NCBI RefSeq assembly: GCF_000468535.1
Contig: NZ_AUQY01000002.1
Coordinates: forward strand, 471,888-535,887
Source: Peptoniphilus mikwangii
GTDB lineage: Bacteria; Bacillota; Clostridia; Tissierellales; Peptoniphilaceae
Length of the DNA stretch: 64,000 nt
Direction of reading: 5' to 3'
A program made the position numbers and the translations under genes. Shown in pieces: positions 8,880 through 17,327 of the stretch. A model generated the notes under the pieces. It ran no database searches, was not told where the DNA came from, and saw nothing but the letters and a program-made list of their open reading frames with translations. The first letter of the stretch is position 1; each line of letters opens with the position of its first letter.

Positions 8880-10157
8880 CTATCTTTTAAAAAGTTTTTC
8901 AGCAAGCTTGCTTACCATATACTTTATCTTTTCTTCATCTATTGTAAGAATATTTCTATCCTGCATAATTATCTTACCATCTACTATCAAATCACTCACA
9001 TAATGTGAATTTGCACTATAACATAATGCCGAAATTAAATTATTCTTAGGTGTAAAACCGAGTGATTCTAAGTTAAATAATGTAATATCTGCAAGATATC
9101 CTTCATCTATAAGACCTCCGTTATATCCCATTATCTGCGCTCCGTTTATCGTTGCCATCTTAATTACATCAATAGCCTTAACAGAAACGGCATCTCTATT
9201 AACGGCCTTATTGACAAGAGATGCTAAATGCATTTCTTCTATAATATCTTGATTGTTATTAGATGATGAGCCGTCAGTCCCTATTCCGACTATCAAATTG
9301 TTATCAATCATTTTTTGAATGGGAGCAAATCCGCTTGCAAGTTTTAAATTTGAACTCGGATTATATATCGGATATACAGCGTATTTGGAAATCATTTCAA
9401 TTTCATCGTAACTTAAATGTGTACAATGTGCAGCTATTACTTTAACATCAAAAAATCCTATGCTTTCTAAATACTTTGCAGGTGTAGTTCCGTGAATATT
9501 TAAACAATCTCTAACCTCTTTTTCAGTTTCAGACAAATGAATATTCAAAACTCCATCAAATTTTTGTGTAAGTTTTAATATCTTTTTTAAATATTCCTTG
9601 GAACAGGTATAAATTGCATGCGGGCCCGGAAGTATCTTCACTCTTCCGTTTCCTGCATTGTTATAATTTGAATATAACTCTTTTAATTCTTCCAGTCTGC
9701 TGTCTCCGCCACCTGTTATATCCATTAAACCCCTTGTAAGAACTCCTCTTATACCGGAATCAATTATTCCCTCTGAAACTCTGTCTAAGCTATAATACAT
9801 ATCACAAACCGTTGATACTCCGCTCTTTATATTCTCAACTATTGAGAGCATACTGGACCAATATATATCATCAGGTGTCATTTTATCCTCAACAGGCCAA
9901 ATTTTTTTTGTGAGCCATGTATTTAAATCTAAATCGTCACCATAATTTCTAAGCATAGACATTCCTAAATGACTGTGTGAATTAGTATATGCCGGAACAG
10001 CAAGTTTATTTTCACAATTAATAATCTCACAATTTGAAAAACTTAAATCTGTTCCAATTTTTTTAATTAAGTTATTTTCAATATAAATATCTACATTTTC
10101 AATAATTTTTTCATTTCTTATATCCAAGTATGAAGTGTTTTTTAAGAGAATACTCAT
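8880..10157 (-). CDS. mtaD: Amidohydrolase, 5'-methylthioadenosine/S-adenosylhomocysteine deaminase-like
   Basis: A 425-residue metal-dependent deaminase of the amidohydrolase superfamily. The first metal pair is H61 and H63 in NSHSHLGMSMLR, followed by the DDLDLNTWL segment typical of MTA/SAH deaminases; later ligands are in LNIHLSETE, AAHCTHL and GIGTDGSSSNNNQD. The expected reaction is deamination of methylthioadenosine, SAH or a related adenosine to the inosine product, but substrate specificity within this branch (MtaD, SsnA, guanine-deaminase relatives) cannot be read from motifs. I chose the ATG at 10157, which has GGAGGT six bases upstream, over an in-frame codon at 10184. It is the first gene of the trpS-pepF run. 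Confidence 0.8.
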   Translation of the reverse strand: MSILLKNTSYLDIRNEKIIENVDIYIENNLIKKIGTDLSFSNCEIINCENKLAVPAYTNSHSHLGMSMLRNYGDDLDLNTWLTKKIWPVEDKMTPDDIYWSSMLSIVENIKSGVSTVCDMYYSLDRVSEGIIDSGIRGVLTRGLMDITGGGDSRLEELKELYSNYNNAGNGRVKILPGPHAIYTCSKEYLKKILKLTQKFDGVLNIHLSETEKEVRDCLNIHGTTPAKYLESIGFFDVKVIAAHCTHLSYDEIEMISKYAVYPIYNPSSNLKLASGFAPIQKMIDNNLIVGIGTDGSSSNNNQDIIEEMHLASLVNKAVNRDAVSVKAIDVIKMATINGAQIMGYNGGLIDEGYLADITLFNLESLGFTPKNNLISALCYSANSHYVSDLIVDGKIIMQDRNILTIDEEKIKYMVSKLAEKLFKR

Positions 10158-10224
10158 TACATTACCTCCACTAATTACAATCAAGAAATATTATACCATT
10201 TTTTTAATTATTTTTTTAATTTTC

Positions 10225-10253
10225 TTTACAAAAACCAACATTTTTAGTATAAT
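10225..10253 (+). promoter_or_regulatory. rpsD promoter
   Basis: TTTACA (10225-10230) and TATAAT (10248-10253) are separated by 17 bases, about 55 bases before the rpsD start. The leader is short, and I see no clear S4-binding pseudoknot. Confidence 0.75.
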
Positions 10254-10307
10254 ACATTCGGCTCTTAAATTATCGCGGCAAGAATATATTAGGAGTTGAA
10301 TTTATTT

Positions 10308-10904
10308 ATGGCAAAGATGATGGTACCTAGATTTAAACAATCAAGAAGACTAGGTCTAAATGTATGTGGTCACCCAAAGGCTATGAAAAGAGCTACAAAG
10401 GGTACTGCAAGAAGTGATAAGAAGTTAACTGAATATGGTAAGCAATTACTTGAAAAACAAAGATTAAGAGCTTACTACGGCGTTCTTGAAAAACAATTCG
10501 TAAATCTTTTCAAGGAAGCGAAAAAATCTAAAGAACAAACAGGCCCTGCATTGGTACAATTCTTGGAAAGAAGACTTGATAACCTTGCATACAGAATGGG
10601 ATTTGCAAGTTCAATTAGACAAGCAAGACAAATGGTAACTCATGGACATATCACTGTAAATGGAAAGAAAGTAAATATTCCTTCTTACAGATGCAGTGCA
10701 GGAGATGTTATTGCGCTATCAGCAAGAGGTAGAAAAGCTGAATTATTCAAAACTAACTACGAGACAAATTATGTAACTTCTTACCCATATATAAAGAAAG
10801 AAGAAGATTTTAAAGCTACACTTGTATCTCTTCCAAACAGAGAAGATATACCTGTAGAAATTGATGACCAATTAATCGTTGAGTTCTACTCAAAGAATAT
10901 GTAA
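10308..10904 (+). CDS. rpsD: 30S ribosomal protein S4
   Basis: Primary 16S rRNA-binding protein, 198 residues. The sequence begins [17 protein letters not shown] and contains the S4 RNA-binding domain ([20 protein letters not shown], then [16 protein letters not shown]). Only one cysteine is in the N-terminal region, so this is the zinc-free form. The ATG at 10308 is 12 bases after AGGAG, a longer gap than usual; a TTG at 10296 is in frame but touches the ribosome site. The gene is monocistronic with its own promoter and terminator, as often in Firmicutes, outside the alpha operon. Confidence 0.97.
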   Translation: MAKMMVPRFKQSRRLGLNVCGHPKAMKRATKGTARSDKKLTEYGKQLLEKQRLRAYYGVLEKQFVNLFKEAKKSKEQTGPALVQFLERRLDNLAYRMGFASSIRQARQMVTHGHITVNGKKVNIPSYRCSAGDVIALSARGRKAELFKTNYETNYVTSYPYIKKEEDFKATLVSLPNREDIPVEIDDQLIVEFYSKNM

Positions 10905-10917
10905 TTAAAAAGAAAAA

Positions 10918-10956
10918 TAAAAGTGATGAAATCCAACCCAATTTCATCACTTTTTA
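10918..10956 (+). terminator. rpsD terminator
   Basis: AAAGTGATGAAAT pairs with ATTTCATCACTTT around CCAACCCA, followed by a T-run. Confidence 0.9.
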
Positions 10957-11020
10957 TTTTATCAAGTTTTGGGTAAAATATATAATAGTATTAAATCTAA
11001 TGTACTCACAGGAGGGTTGT

Positions 11021-11299
11021 ATGAAAGAAAATAATAATGAACCTAATTTTGTAAAACTTGTAACCGTATTTGATCAATTTAAAGTCGGAGCTATCAAAGG
11101 ATTATTGGAAGATAGCAATATTCCTTACATAGAAGAAGCAAGTCATGATAAAGATAGCTATATGATTATATTTAGCGGCTGGAATATGCTTGGAACTAAT
11201 ATATATGTTCCGGATTATAATTTAGAAGAAGCTCAGAATTTAGTTACAATGATTTTTGGTGATGACTTTAATAAAAATGATTTAAGCGAAAAAAGATAA
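11021..11299 (+). CDS. DUF2007-like small protein
   Basis: A 92-residue acidic cytoplasmic protein. The ATG at 11021 has GGAGGG six bases upstream; an in-frame ATG at 11000 lies before it. The region FVKLVTVFDQFKVGAIKGLLEDSNIPYIEE, with the later YVPDYNLEEAQNLV, matches the beta-alpha-beta pattern of DUF2007 (putative signal-transducing, PII-like fold) proteins. No function is established for these. It has a TATAAT at 10981-10986 and its own terminator, so it is likely expressed alone. Confidence 0.65.
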   Translation: MKENNNEPNFVKLVTVFDQFKVGAIKGLLEDSNIPYIEEASHDKDSYMIIFSGWNMLGTNIYVPDYNLEEAQNLVTMIFGDDFNKNDLSEKR

Positions 11300-11307
11300 A
11301 GTAATAT

Positions 11308-11337
11308 AAAGAAAGGAGAATTAATCCTCCTTTCTTT
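11308..11337. terminator. Terminator after DUF2007-like gene
   Basis: AAAGAAAGGAG (11308-11318) pairs with CTCCTTTCTTT (11327-11337), followed by T-rich sequence. It may also act on the convergent aminopeptidase gene. Confidence 0.85.
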
Positions 11338-11378
11338 TATTATTTTAAATTAAAATTAAAATAATTATAAATCAATTT

Positions 11379-12767
11379 TTATTTCAAAAATGATTTATAT
11401 GCCTTAAATGTCATATATGCATCCGCCTTTGAGGCAAGTTCAACAGGCGCATGCATGGAAAGCATTGCAGTACCCATATCTACAACTTCGGCTCCATATT
11501 CCGCCAATATATATGCTATGGTTCCTCCGCCGCCTTGATCTACTTTACCAAGTTCACCTGTTTGCCAAATTACATTATCTCTCTTAAAAATATCTCTCAA
11601 TTCAACAAGAAACTCGGAATTTGCATCATTACAACCCGATTTTCCTCTTGCACCCGTATATTTTGACATAGCTATTCCATATCCTACAACAGCGGCATTT
11701 TTACTATCCATAACTTCCTTAAAATCAGGATCCAAAGCAGCAGTAACATCTGCAGATAGTACTTTTGAATTTGCCATTGCCCTTCTAACTAAAATATCCG
11801 AATAGTTTTCCCCTGTGGCTAAAATTTCCGCAACTGCATTTTCGAAAAACTTAGCGGACATTGAACTGTTTCCGACAGAGCCGATTTCTTCTTTATCTAC
11901 AAATAACCCGACAGCAGTAATTTTAGGATTTTCAGTTTTTAAAATTGCCTCTAAATTTGCATAAGAACAAATCCTGTCATCATGACCATGAGCTGCAATC
12001 ATCGCTCTGTCGAATCCGACATCACGCGCCTTAGTTGCAGGTACAACTTCAAATTCGGCAACCATAAAATCTTCTTCTACGATTCCATAATTTTCATTTA
12101 AATATTTTAAAACTGCCTTTTTAATCGGATTTTCATCCTCTTTTATACCATAGCTGCTATGTCCGACAACTATATTTAAGGATTCTCCCGGTATAGCTTC
12201 GCCTAAAACTTTCTTATTTTGATCTGCTCCAAGATGCGGAAGCAAATCATTTATATAAAATACAGGGTCATCTTCATTTTCTCCGATTCTAATGTCAAAA
12301 CTTTCTCCATTTGAATTAACTACATATCCATGCAATGCCAAAGGAATTGTAGGCCATTGATATTTTTTAATTCCGCCATAATAATGAGTCTTTAAAAATG
12401 CCATTTCCAAATCTTCATATAGAGGTCTTTGCTTAATATCAAGACGTGGACAATCAATATGAGAACCTACTATTCTCATTCCTTCAGTTAAATCTTCTCC
12501 CATTACAAATAAAACTGCCGATTTATTTTTATTGTTCAGATAAATTTTATCTCCCTGTTTAATTTTTCCCTTTATAGCTTCCTCAAAAGAAACAAAACCA
12601 TTTTTTACAGCTTCTGCAATTATAAATTTACATGCCTCTCTCTCGGTCTTCGCATTATCCAAAAAATTTTTATATCTATCTCCATAAGCATAAATTTCTC
12701 TATGCTCTTCTTCACCTACAAGCTGCCAAATTGATTTACTATTTAATTCTAATTCTTCAAAATTCAA
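11379..12767 (-). CDS. M18 family zinc aminopeptidase
   Basis: Cytoplasmic dinuclear-zinc aminopeptidase of the aspartyl-aminopeptidase (ApeB/Lap4) family, about 462 residues. Metal-site motifs are GSHIDCPRLDIKQ, AHGHDDRICSYANLEA and DKEEIGSVGNSSMSA, and the C-terminal MHAPVELASKAD supplies a late histidine ligand. I place the start at a TTG at 12767, spaced correctly from AGGGGTG; a GTG at 12776 is in frame but lies within that ribosome site. It is flanked by terminators and has no obvious partner. A role in peptide catabolism fits an amino-acid-fermenting anaerobe, but that is inference. Confidence 0.9.
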   Translation of the reverse strand: MNFEELELNSKSIWQLVGEEEHREIYAYGDRYKNFLDNAKTEREACKFIIAEAVKNGFVSFEEAIKGKIKQGDKIYLNNKNKSAVLFVMGEDLTEGMRIVGSHIDCPRLDIKQRPLYEDLEMAFLKTHYYGGIKKYQWPTIPLALHGYVVNSNGESFDIRIGENEDDPVFYINDLLPHLGADQNKKVLGEAIPGESLNIVVGHSSYGIKEDENPIKKAVLKYLNENYGIVEEDFMVAEFEVVPATKARDVGFDRAMIAAHGHDDRICSYANLEAILKTENPKITAVGLFVDKEEIGSVGNSSMSAKFFENAVAEILATGENYSDILVRRAMANSKVLSADVTAALDPDFKEVMDSKNAAVVGYGIAMSKYTGARGKSGCNDANSEFLVELRDIFKRDNVIWQTGELGKVDQGGGGTIAYILAEYGAEVVDMGTAMLSMHAPVELASKADAYMTFKAYKSFLK

Positions 12768-12934
12768 AACAATCACCCCTTAAGACGCTATTTTACCATA
12801 CTGATAAACATTTGTAAAATTAAGCTATAAACTTATAATACTATCTAATTATAACTATATCCATTTTTAAAAACTGTTATAGTAAAAGTTTAATACTCAC
12901 ATATCCAATTTCAATTGTATATTCAATAAAATAT

Positions 12935-12958
12935 AAAAAACCTCGAACATTCGAGGCT
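12935..12958 (-). terminator. Terminator of the redox operon
   Basis: CCTCGA and TCGAGG form a GC-rich stem (12941-12956) that is followed by a T-run on the minus strand, 20 bases after the flavodiiron gene. Confidence 0.9.
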
Positions 12959-12975
12959 TCTTATATTTTTTAATT

Positions 12976-14214
12976 TTATTTGTTAGCTAATGCCTTAATT
13001 TCTTTAATTTTTTCCATTGATTCGATAATTGAATCCGCAAGAGAATGCATATCACTTTCATTAGCTACATTAAGTGACGTATTAATTGTTACTCTGTCAT
13101 TTAAAACATCTATTAATTTCAAATTGTCATTTAAAAATTCTTCCATTTTATCGCCAACTGTACAAGCCCATGTTCCGTTCTCAATTATTCCAACTGTTCT
13201 GTTTTGAACATTTAATGCTTCCATATCGTGAATAAAATTCTTCATTACAGGATAAATTCCAAGATTATAAGTTACTGAAGCAAGAACTATATGAGAATAT
13301 TTGAACGTATCTGATATTAGTTCCGATACATGTGTATTTGATACATCGTGAATAACTACATTTGTCATTCCCTTTTCGCATAATTCGGTTGCAAGTGCTT
13401 GTGCTGCATATTCCGTATTTCCATACATTGATGCATATGCTATCATTACACCTGTTTCTTCAGGTTCATATTTGCTCCACTTGTCATATTTTTCCAACAG
13501 ATATCCAAAATCACTTCTCCATACAAGACCATGTAATGGACAAATATATTTAATATCAAGTGTTGCTGCTTTCTTTAATACATCTTGAACAAAAGGACCA
13601 TATTTACCAACTATGTTAGTATAATATCTTCTCGCCTCATCTAACCAATCTCTGTCAAAATTAACTTCATCATTAAATAATTTTCCATCAATTGCACCGA
13701 AAGAGCCGAATGCGTCTGCTGAGAATAAAACCCCATTAGTTACATCAAATGAAAGAATTACTTCAGGCCAGTGAACCATCGGAGCTTCTACAAACGCAAG
13801 TGTATGCTTACCGAAGTTCATTGTGTCTCCTTCTTTTACTATTACTATTTGCTCATCTTTAATTCTATATCCGATTTGACGCATTATGTCAAATCCTTGT
13901 GCACTACTTATTATTTTTACATTTGGATATCTTAAACAGATTTCTTCTATCGCTCCACAATGATCAGGTTCCATATGATGGATTAATAGATAGTCAAGAT
14001 CTCTTCCATCTAAAACATATTCTACATTTCTAAGATATTCACGAGTTATTGACCAGTCAACAGAATCTACTAACACTGTCTTTTCATCTAACAGTAAATA
14101 TGAGTTATATGAAACTCCCTTTGGAATTGGAAATATATTTTCAAATAATTCTAATCTGTGGTCATTTCCACCAACCCAATATAAATCGTCTACAACTTTT
14201 CTTATAGTATGCAT
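12976..14214 (-). CDS. Flavodiiron protein (A-type flavoprotein, O2/NO reductase)
   Basis: A 412-residue cytoplasmic FprA-family enzyme that reduces O2 to water or NO to N2O. The N-terminal beta-lactamase-like domain has the diiron motif H80-x-E82-x-D84-H85 in HHMEPDHCGAIEE, with further ligands in VHWPEVILSFD, FSADAFGSF and CPLHGLVWR. The C-terminal flavodoxin domain starts near residue 255 with IAYASMYGNTEYAAQAL. It has no rubredoxin of its own. The ATG at 14214 has GGGAGGT seven bases upstream and lies 14 bases after the preceding gene, which carries a rubredoxin domain and is the obvious electron donor. Confidence 0.95.
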   Translation of the reverse strand: MHTIRKVVDDLYWVGGNDHRLELFENIFPIPKGVSYNSYLLLDEKTVLVDSVDWSITREYLRNVEYVLDGRDLDYLLIHHMEPDHCGAIEEICLRYPNVKIISSAQGFDIMRQIGYRIKDEQIVIVKEGDTMNFGKHTLAFVEAPMVHWPEVILSFDVTNGVLFSADAFGSFGAIDGKLFNDEVNFDRDWLDEARRYYTNIVGKYGPFVQDVLKKAATLDIKYICPLHGLVWRSDFGYLLEKYDKWSKYEPEETGVMIAYASMYGNTEYAAQALATELCEKGMTNVVIHDVSNTHVSELISDTFKYSHIVLASVTYNLGIYPVMKNFIHDMEALNVQNRTVGIIENGTWACTVGDKMEEFLNDNLKLIDVLNDRVTINTSLNVANESDMHSLADSIIESMEKIKEIKALANK

Positions 14215-14228
14215 ATTAAACCTCCCCA

Positions 14229-16370
14229 TTATTTTCTATCTTCAGGATAATTTTCTTGTATAAATGTTTGCTTTTCCTCTTGACATTGTGGACAAGTCCA
14301 GTCATCAGGTAACTTATCAAATGTTGTTCCTGCATCTATTTCACCTTCCGGATCTCCTATATTAGGATCATATTCATATCCACAACCCGGACATACATAT
14401 ACTCCATAAGTCGGTGCTAATTTTCTCGGTTTAGATCTTCTAACCTTCTTCATCGGAGGTGCAGGTTTCTTTTCTTCTGTTCCTAAAGCTTCTGCAAGTA
14501 AAGGCATAATTTCGTTCATATCTCCAACTATACCATAATCACAATTTTTAAAGATTGGTGCTGAACCGTTTTTATTTATTGCAACTATTGTAGATGCATC
14601 CTTTATACCTTTAAGATGTTGGCTTGCTCCTGAGATTCCAAGTGCTATATATAAATTTCCTTTGAATTTTTGTCCGGACATACCAACATATCTTTCAAGC
14701 GGTACATACTTTAATGTTTCAGCAACAGGTCTTGATGAACCAAGTGCAGCTCCTGCAGCATGTGCAAGTTTTTTTGCATGTTCCATATTTTCTGCCGCCC
14801 CTATTCCTTTACCGACACTTACTACTCTTTCAGCATCTGATATCGGAGTATTTATATCAATTCCTACAGAAAAATCATATCCGTCTTTCTTTAAGTTTTT
14901 AACAAGTTCATCAACAGCTTCCTTTGCTGTATCCGCTTTTATAATTTCTCTCTTTCTTTCTCCTGTTATAGGACCCGCTTTTTTCATTGCGGCAGCTACC
15001 GGACTGCTTCCACCGCGTTTAGGAAGTTTTCCGATAATATGAGATGCTATAACTACTCTTTGAATTTCATTTGTTCCTTCATAAATAGTTGTAATCTTTG
15101 CATCACGATAGAATCTTTCTACATCCATTCCCTTTAGATATCCGTTTCCGCCATGAATTTGAAGTGCGTCATTTACAATTTCAAGTGCAACATCTGATGC
15201 ATATTGTTTAGCCATTGCAGATTCCATACCATAATTTTCATGGTTATGTTTCATTTCCGCTGCTGAATATACTAAGAATCTTGCAGCTCTTAGTTTAGTT
15301 GCCATATCAGCTAATTTAAACGAAATTATTTGTTGTTGTGCAATAGGTCTTCCAAATTGTATTCTTTCTTTTGCATATTTTAGTGCTGCTTCATAAGCAC
15401 CTTGTGCAATACCAAGTGCTTGAGATGCAATCCCAATACGTCCTCCGTCAAGAGTTTGCATTGCAATTCTGAATCCTTGTCCTTCTTTACCAAGTAGGTT
15501 TTCCTTAGGAACTTTTACATTGTTAAATATAAGCTCTGCTGTTGAAGATGATCTTATACCTAATTTATCATAATGATCTCCGAAGCTGAATCCTTCCCAT
15601 CCTTTTTCAACTATGAAAGCTGAAATTCCATGTGTTCCAATACCCGGAGTTGTTACTGCAAATACAACATAGAAGTCTGCTTTAGGTGCATTTGTTATAA
15701 ATATTTTTCCACCATTCAAAATATAATAATCTCCATCTAGCTCTGCTGTTGTTTCAGTACCGCCGGCATCACTTCCGGCTTCAGGTTCAGTTAAACCAAA
15801 TGCTCCGATTTTTTCTCCGTTTGCAAGAGGAACTAAGTATTTTTGTTTTTGTTCTTCAGTTCCAAATGCTTCTATAGGATAAGTTCCAAGTGAAGTATGT
15901 GCTGATAAAATTACACCAACACCGCCATCTACTCTTGAAAGTTCTTCTACTGCTATAGCATAAGAAATAACATCTTTTCCTGCTCCGCCATACTCTTTTG
16001 AATATGGAAGTCCCATCCATCCATTTTCACCGATTTTCTTTACAATTTCATCAGGAAATTCATTGTTTTGATCAAGCGAAAAAGCTATTGGTTTAATTTC
16101 AGCCTCCGCAAATTCTCTTACTGCCTTACGTAGTTCTTCATGTTCCTGATTTGTCTTAAATAACATGTGTTTACCCCCTTTAAGATCTTCTTTACTTTCA
16201 ATAATCTCATCTTTTTCTTTTAAATTTTTATCTGTCATATCCTTACAAGTTTCTTCAGTTAAAACTTCAAGCTTTTCTTCTGCATTTTCTGTACTGTGTT
16301 TAGAATTTTTTGAACTGTTCTTGGTATAAGATTCGGTTTTATTTCCCTTTTTCTTTTTAAAGAAACTCAC
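14229..16370 (-). CDS. Fused acyl-CoA dehydrogenase / ETF-alpha FAD domain / rubredoxin
   Basis: One polypeptide with three redox modules. Counted from the internal ATG at 16166 (645 residues), residues 1-380 are an acyl-CoA dehydrogenase with the catalytic-base motif IYEGTNEIQR (E363) and the FGLTEPEAGSD signature. About 440-562 is the FAD-binding C-terminal domain of ETF-alpha (GSSRPVAETLKYVP, YIALGISGASQHLKG, DYGIVGDM). About 588-640 is a rubredoxin with cysteines at 592, 595, 625 and 628. The start is open: a GTG at 16370 has GGAGGT upstream and adds a charged 68-residue extension, while the ATG at 16166 has its own GGGGGT site. The flavodiiron gene follows after 14 bases. The electron acceptor and acyl-CoA substrate are inferred. 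Confidence 0.9.
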   Translation of the reverse strand: MSFFKKKKGNKTESYTKNSSKNSKHSTENAEEKLEVLTEETCKDMTDKNLKEKDEIIESKEDLKGGKHMLFKTNQEHEELRKAVREFAEAEIKPIAFSLDQNNEFPDEIVKKIGENGWMGLPYSKEYGGAGKDVISYAIAVEELSRVDGGVGVILSAHTSLGTYPIEAFGTEEQKQKYLVPLANGEKIGAFGLTEPEAGSDAGGTETTAELDGDYYILNGGKIFITNAPKADFYVVFAVTTPGIGTHGISAFIVEKGWEGFSFGDHYDKLGIRSSSTAELIFNNVKVPKENLLGKEGQGFRIAMQTLDGGRIGIASQALGIAQGAYEAALKYAKERIQFGRPIAQQQIISFKLADMATKLRAARFLVYSAAEMKHNHENYGMESAMAKQYASDVALEIVNDALQIHGGNGYLKGMDVERFYRDAKITTIYEGTNEIQRVVIASHIIGKLPKRGGSSPVAAAMKKAGPITGERKREIIKADTAKEAVDELVKNLKKDGYDFSVGIDINTPISDAERVVSVGKGIGAAENMEHAKKLAHAAGAALGSSRPVAETLKYVPLERYVGMSGQKFKGNLYIALGISGASQHLKGIKDASTIVAINKNGSAPIFKNCDYGIVGDMNEIMPLLAEALGTEEKKPAPPMKKVRRSKPRKLAPTYGVYVCPGCGYEYDPNIGDPEGEIDAGTTFDKLPDDWTCPQCQEEKQTFIQENYPEDRK

Positions 16371-16485
16371 TTTACATACCTCCACAATCAAATACAAAAC
16401 CTTTAAAAACGTTTTCTGAAAGTTAAAAAACAAAAACATCATCACGTTAATATCGTTTTATATTAATTTAAAATAATATACTATA

Positions 16486-16514
16486 ATAATATAGTATGGA
16501 TTGTGGAATGTCAA
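16486..16514 (-). promoter_or_regulatory. Promoter of the dehydrogenase-flavodiiron operon
   Basis: On the minus strand TTGACA (16509-16514) and TATTAT (16486-16491) are 17 bases apart. The start of transcription near 16479 leaves about 110 bases before the GTG and about 310 before the ATG. Confidence 0.75.
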
Positions 16515-16587
16515 CACTTTTAAAAATAAATCTTTAAAAAAATATAATTTTTTTATTTTAATATTAACTTATTTACAGTAATCTTAA

Positions 16588-17067
16588 CTAATCCATATTT
16601 ATAAACTCATATTCAACTTCAAGTTCATCAAAAAATCTGAGTAGATCTTTAAATTCTATATTTAAAGTTGTAGTGTTAATGAAAGGATGTATGCCGAGAG
16701 TTGTATTGATATCAAGTGAATCGTCAATAAGAACTTTTACTTTTTTATTTTCATCATAAAATAATCCAAGAGGCGTTACAGCACTTACCTTACATTTTAA
16801 ATACTCATCTAAATTTTCAAGAGATGCAAATGAAAGTCTTTTTTCTCCAATTTTTTCACCAAGTTCTGAAATATTTAATTCTTTAGATTCTTCTATTATT
16901 ATAAAATAAATATTTTTTGCTTTTTTATTTTTTAATACAAGATTTTTGACCTGTTGACCTTCTACTAAATTTAAATTTCCTATTAGTGTTTCAATCGGCT
17001 CATGGTCAAATCTAACATATGAAATATTATATTTATCAAGTAATTCATAAGCTGTTTTTTCGTTCAT
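16588..17067 (-). CDS. YbaK/EbsC-type prolyl-tRNA deacylase (ProXp/PrdX-like)
   Basis: A 159-residue free-standing editing-domain protein expected to hydrolyse mischarged tRNA, most likely Ala-tRNA-Pro. Family landmarks are the invariant lysine region KNLVLKNKKAKNIYFIII, then SFASLENLDEYLKC, VSAVTPLGL and the late LGIHPFINTTTLNIEFKDLLRF. The last motif is close to PrdX/ProXp-ala rather than YbaK proper. The ATG at 17067 has AGGAGGGTG upstream. It appears monocistronic, between the operon promoter of the dehydrogenase gene and the terminator of the SPFH gene. Confidence 0.85.
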   Translation of the reverse strand: MNEKTAYELLDKYNISYVRFDHEPIETLIGNLNLVEGQQVKNLVLKNKKAKNIYFIIIEESKELNISELGEKIGEKRLSFASLENLDEYLKCKVSAVTPLGLFYDENKKVKVLIDDSLDINTTLGIHPFINTTTLNIEFKDLLRFFDELEVEYEFINMD

Positions 17068-17210
17068 AATACACCCTCCTATCAGTAAATCTTTTTAATA
17101 TATTACCCACTTACCCGTCAATACGAACAAATATATTGAATTATTTTTAACTCAATATTATTGATGAAACTATATAGTTTTATCTTCACACTAATTGCCA
17201 AGTTAATGTA

Positions 17211-17258
17211 TAAGAAAAAATGGCATACTCAGTATAATTACTGACTATGCCATTTAAA
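17211..17258 (-). terminator. Strong terminator after SPFH gene
   Basis: Arms of 17 bases with one mismatch (AAATGGCATA... and ...TATGCCATTT, 17218-17255) are followed by a T-run on the minus strand. Confidence 0.9.
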
Positions 17259-17327
17259 AAACTTAAATTGATTTAAAAATTATATAGTATATTTAATTAA
17301 TTTTTTCAAACTAATTTTCAATTAATT

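Noticed and set aside
10164..10224. Extra promoter elements for the amidohydrolase gene
   Set aside because: The stretch is almost all T/A and no -35/-10 pair with good spacing could be fixed.
16371..16445. Start at the ATG cluster 16437-16445 for the dehydrogenase fusion (adding a hydrophobic segment)
   Set aside because: No ribosome site, and the segment lies between the promoter and the GGAGGT of the GTG start.
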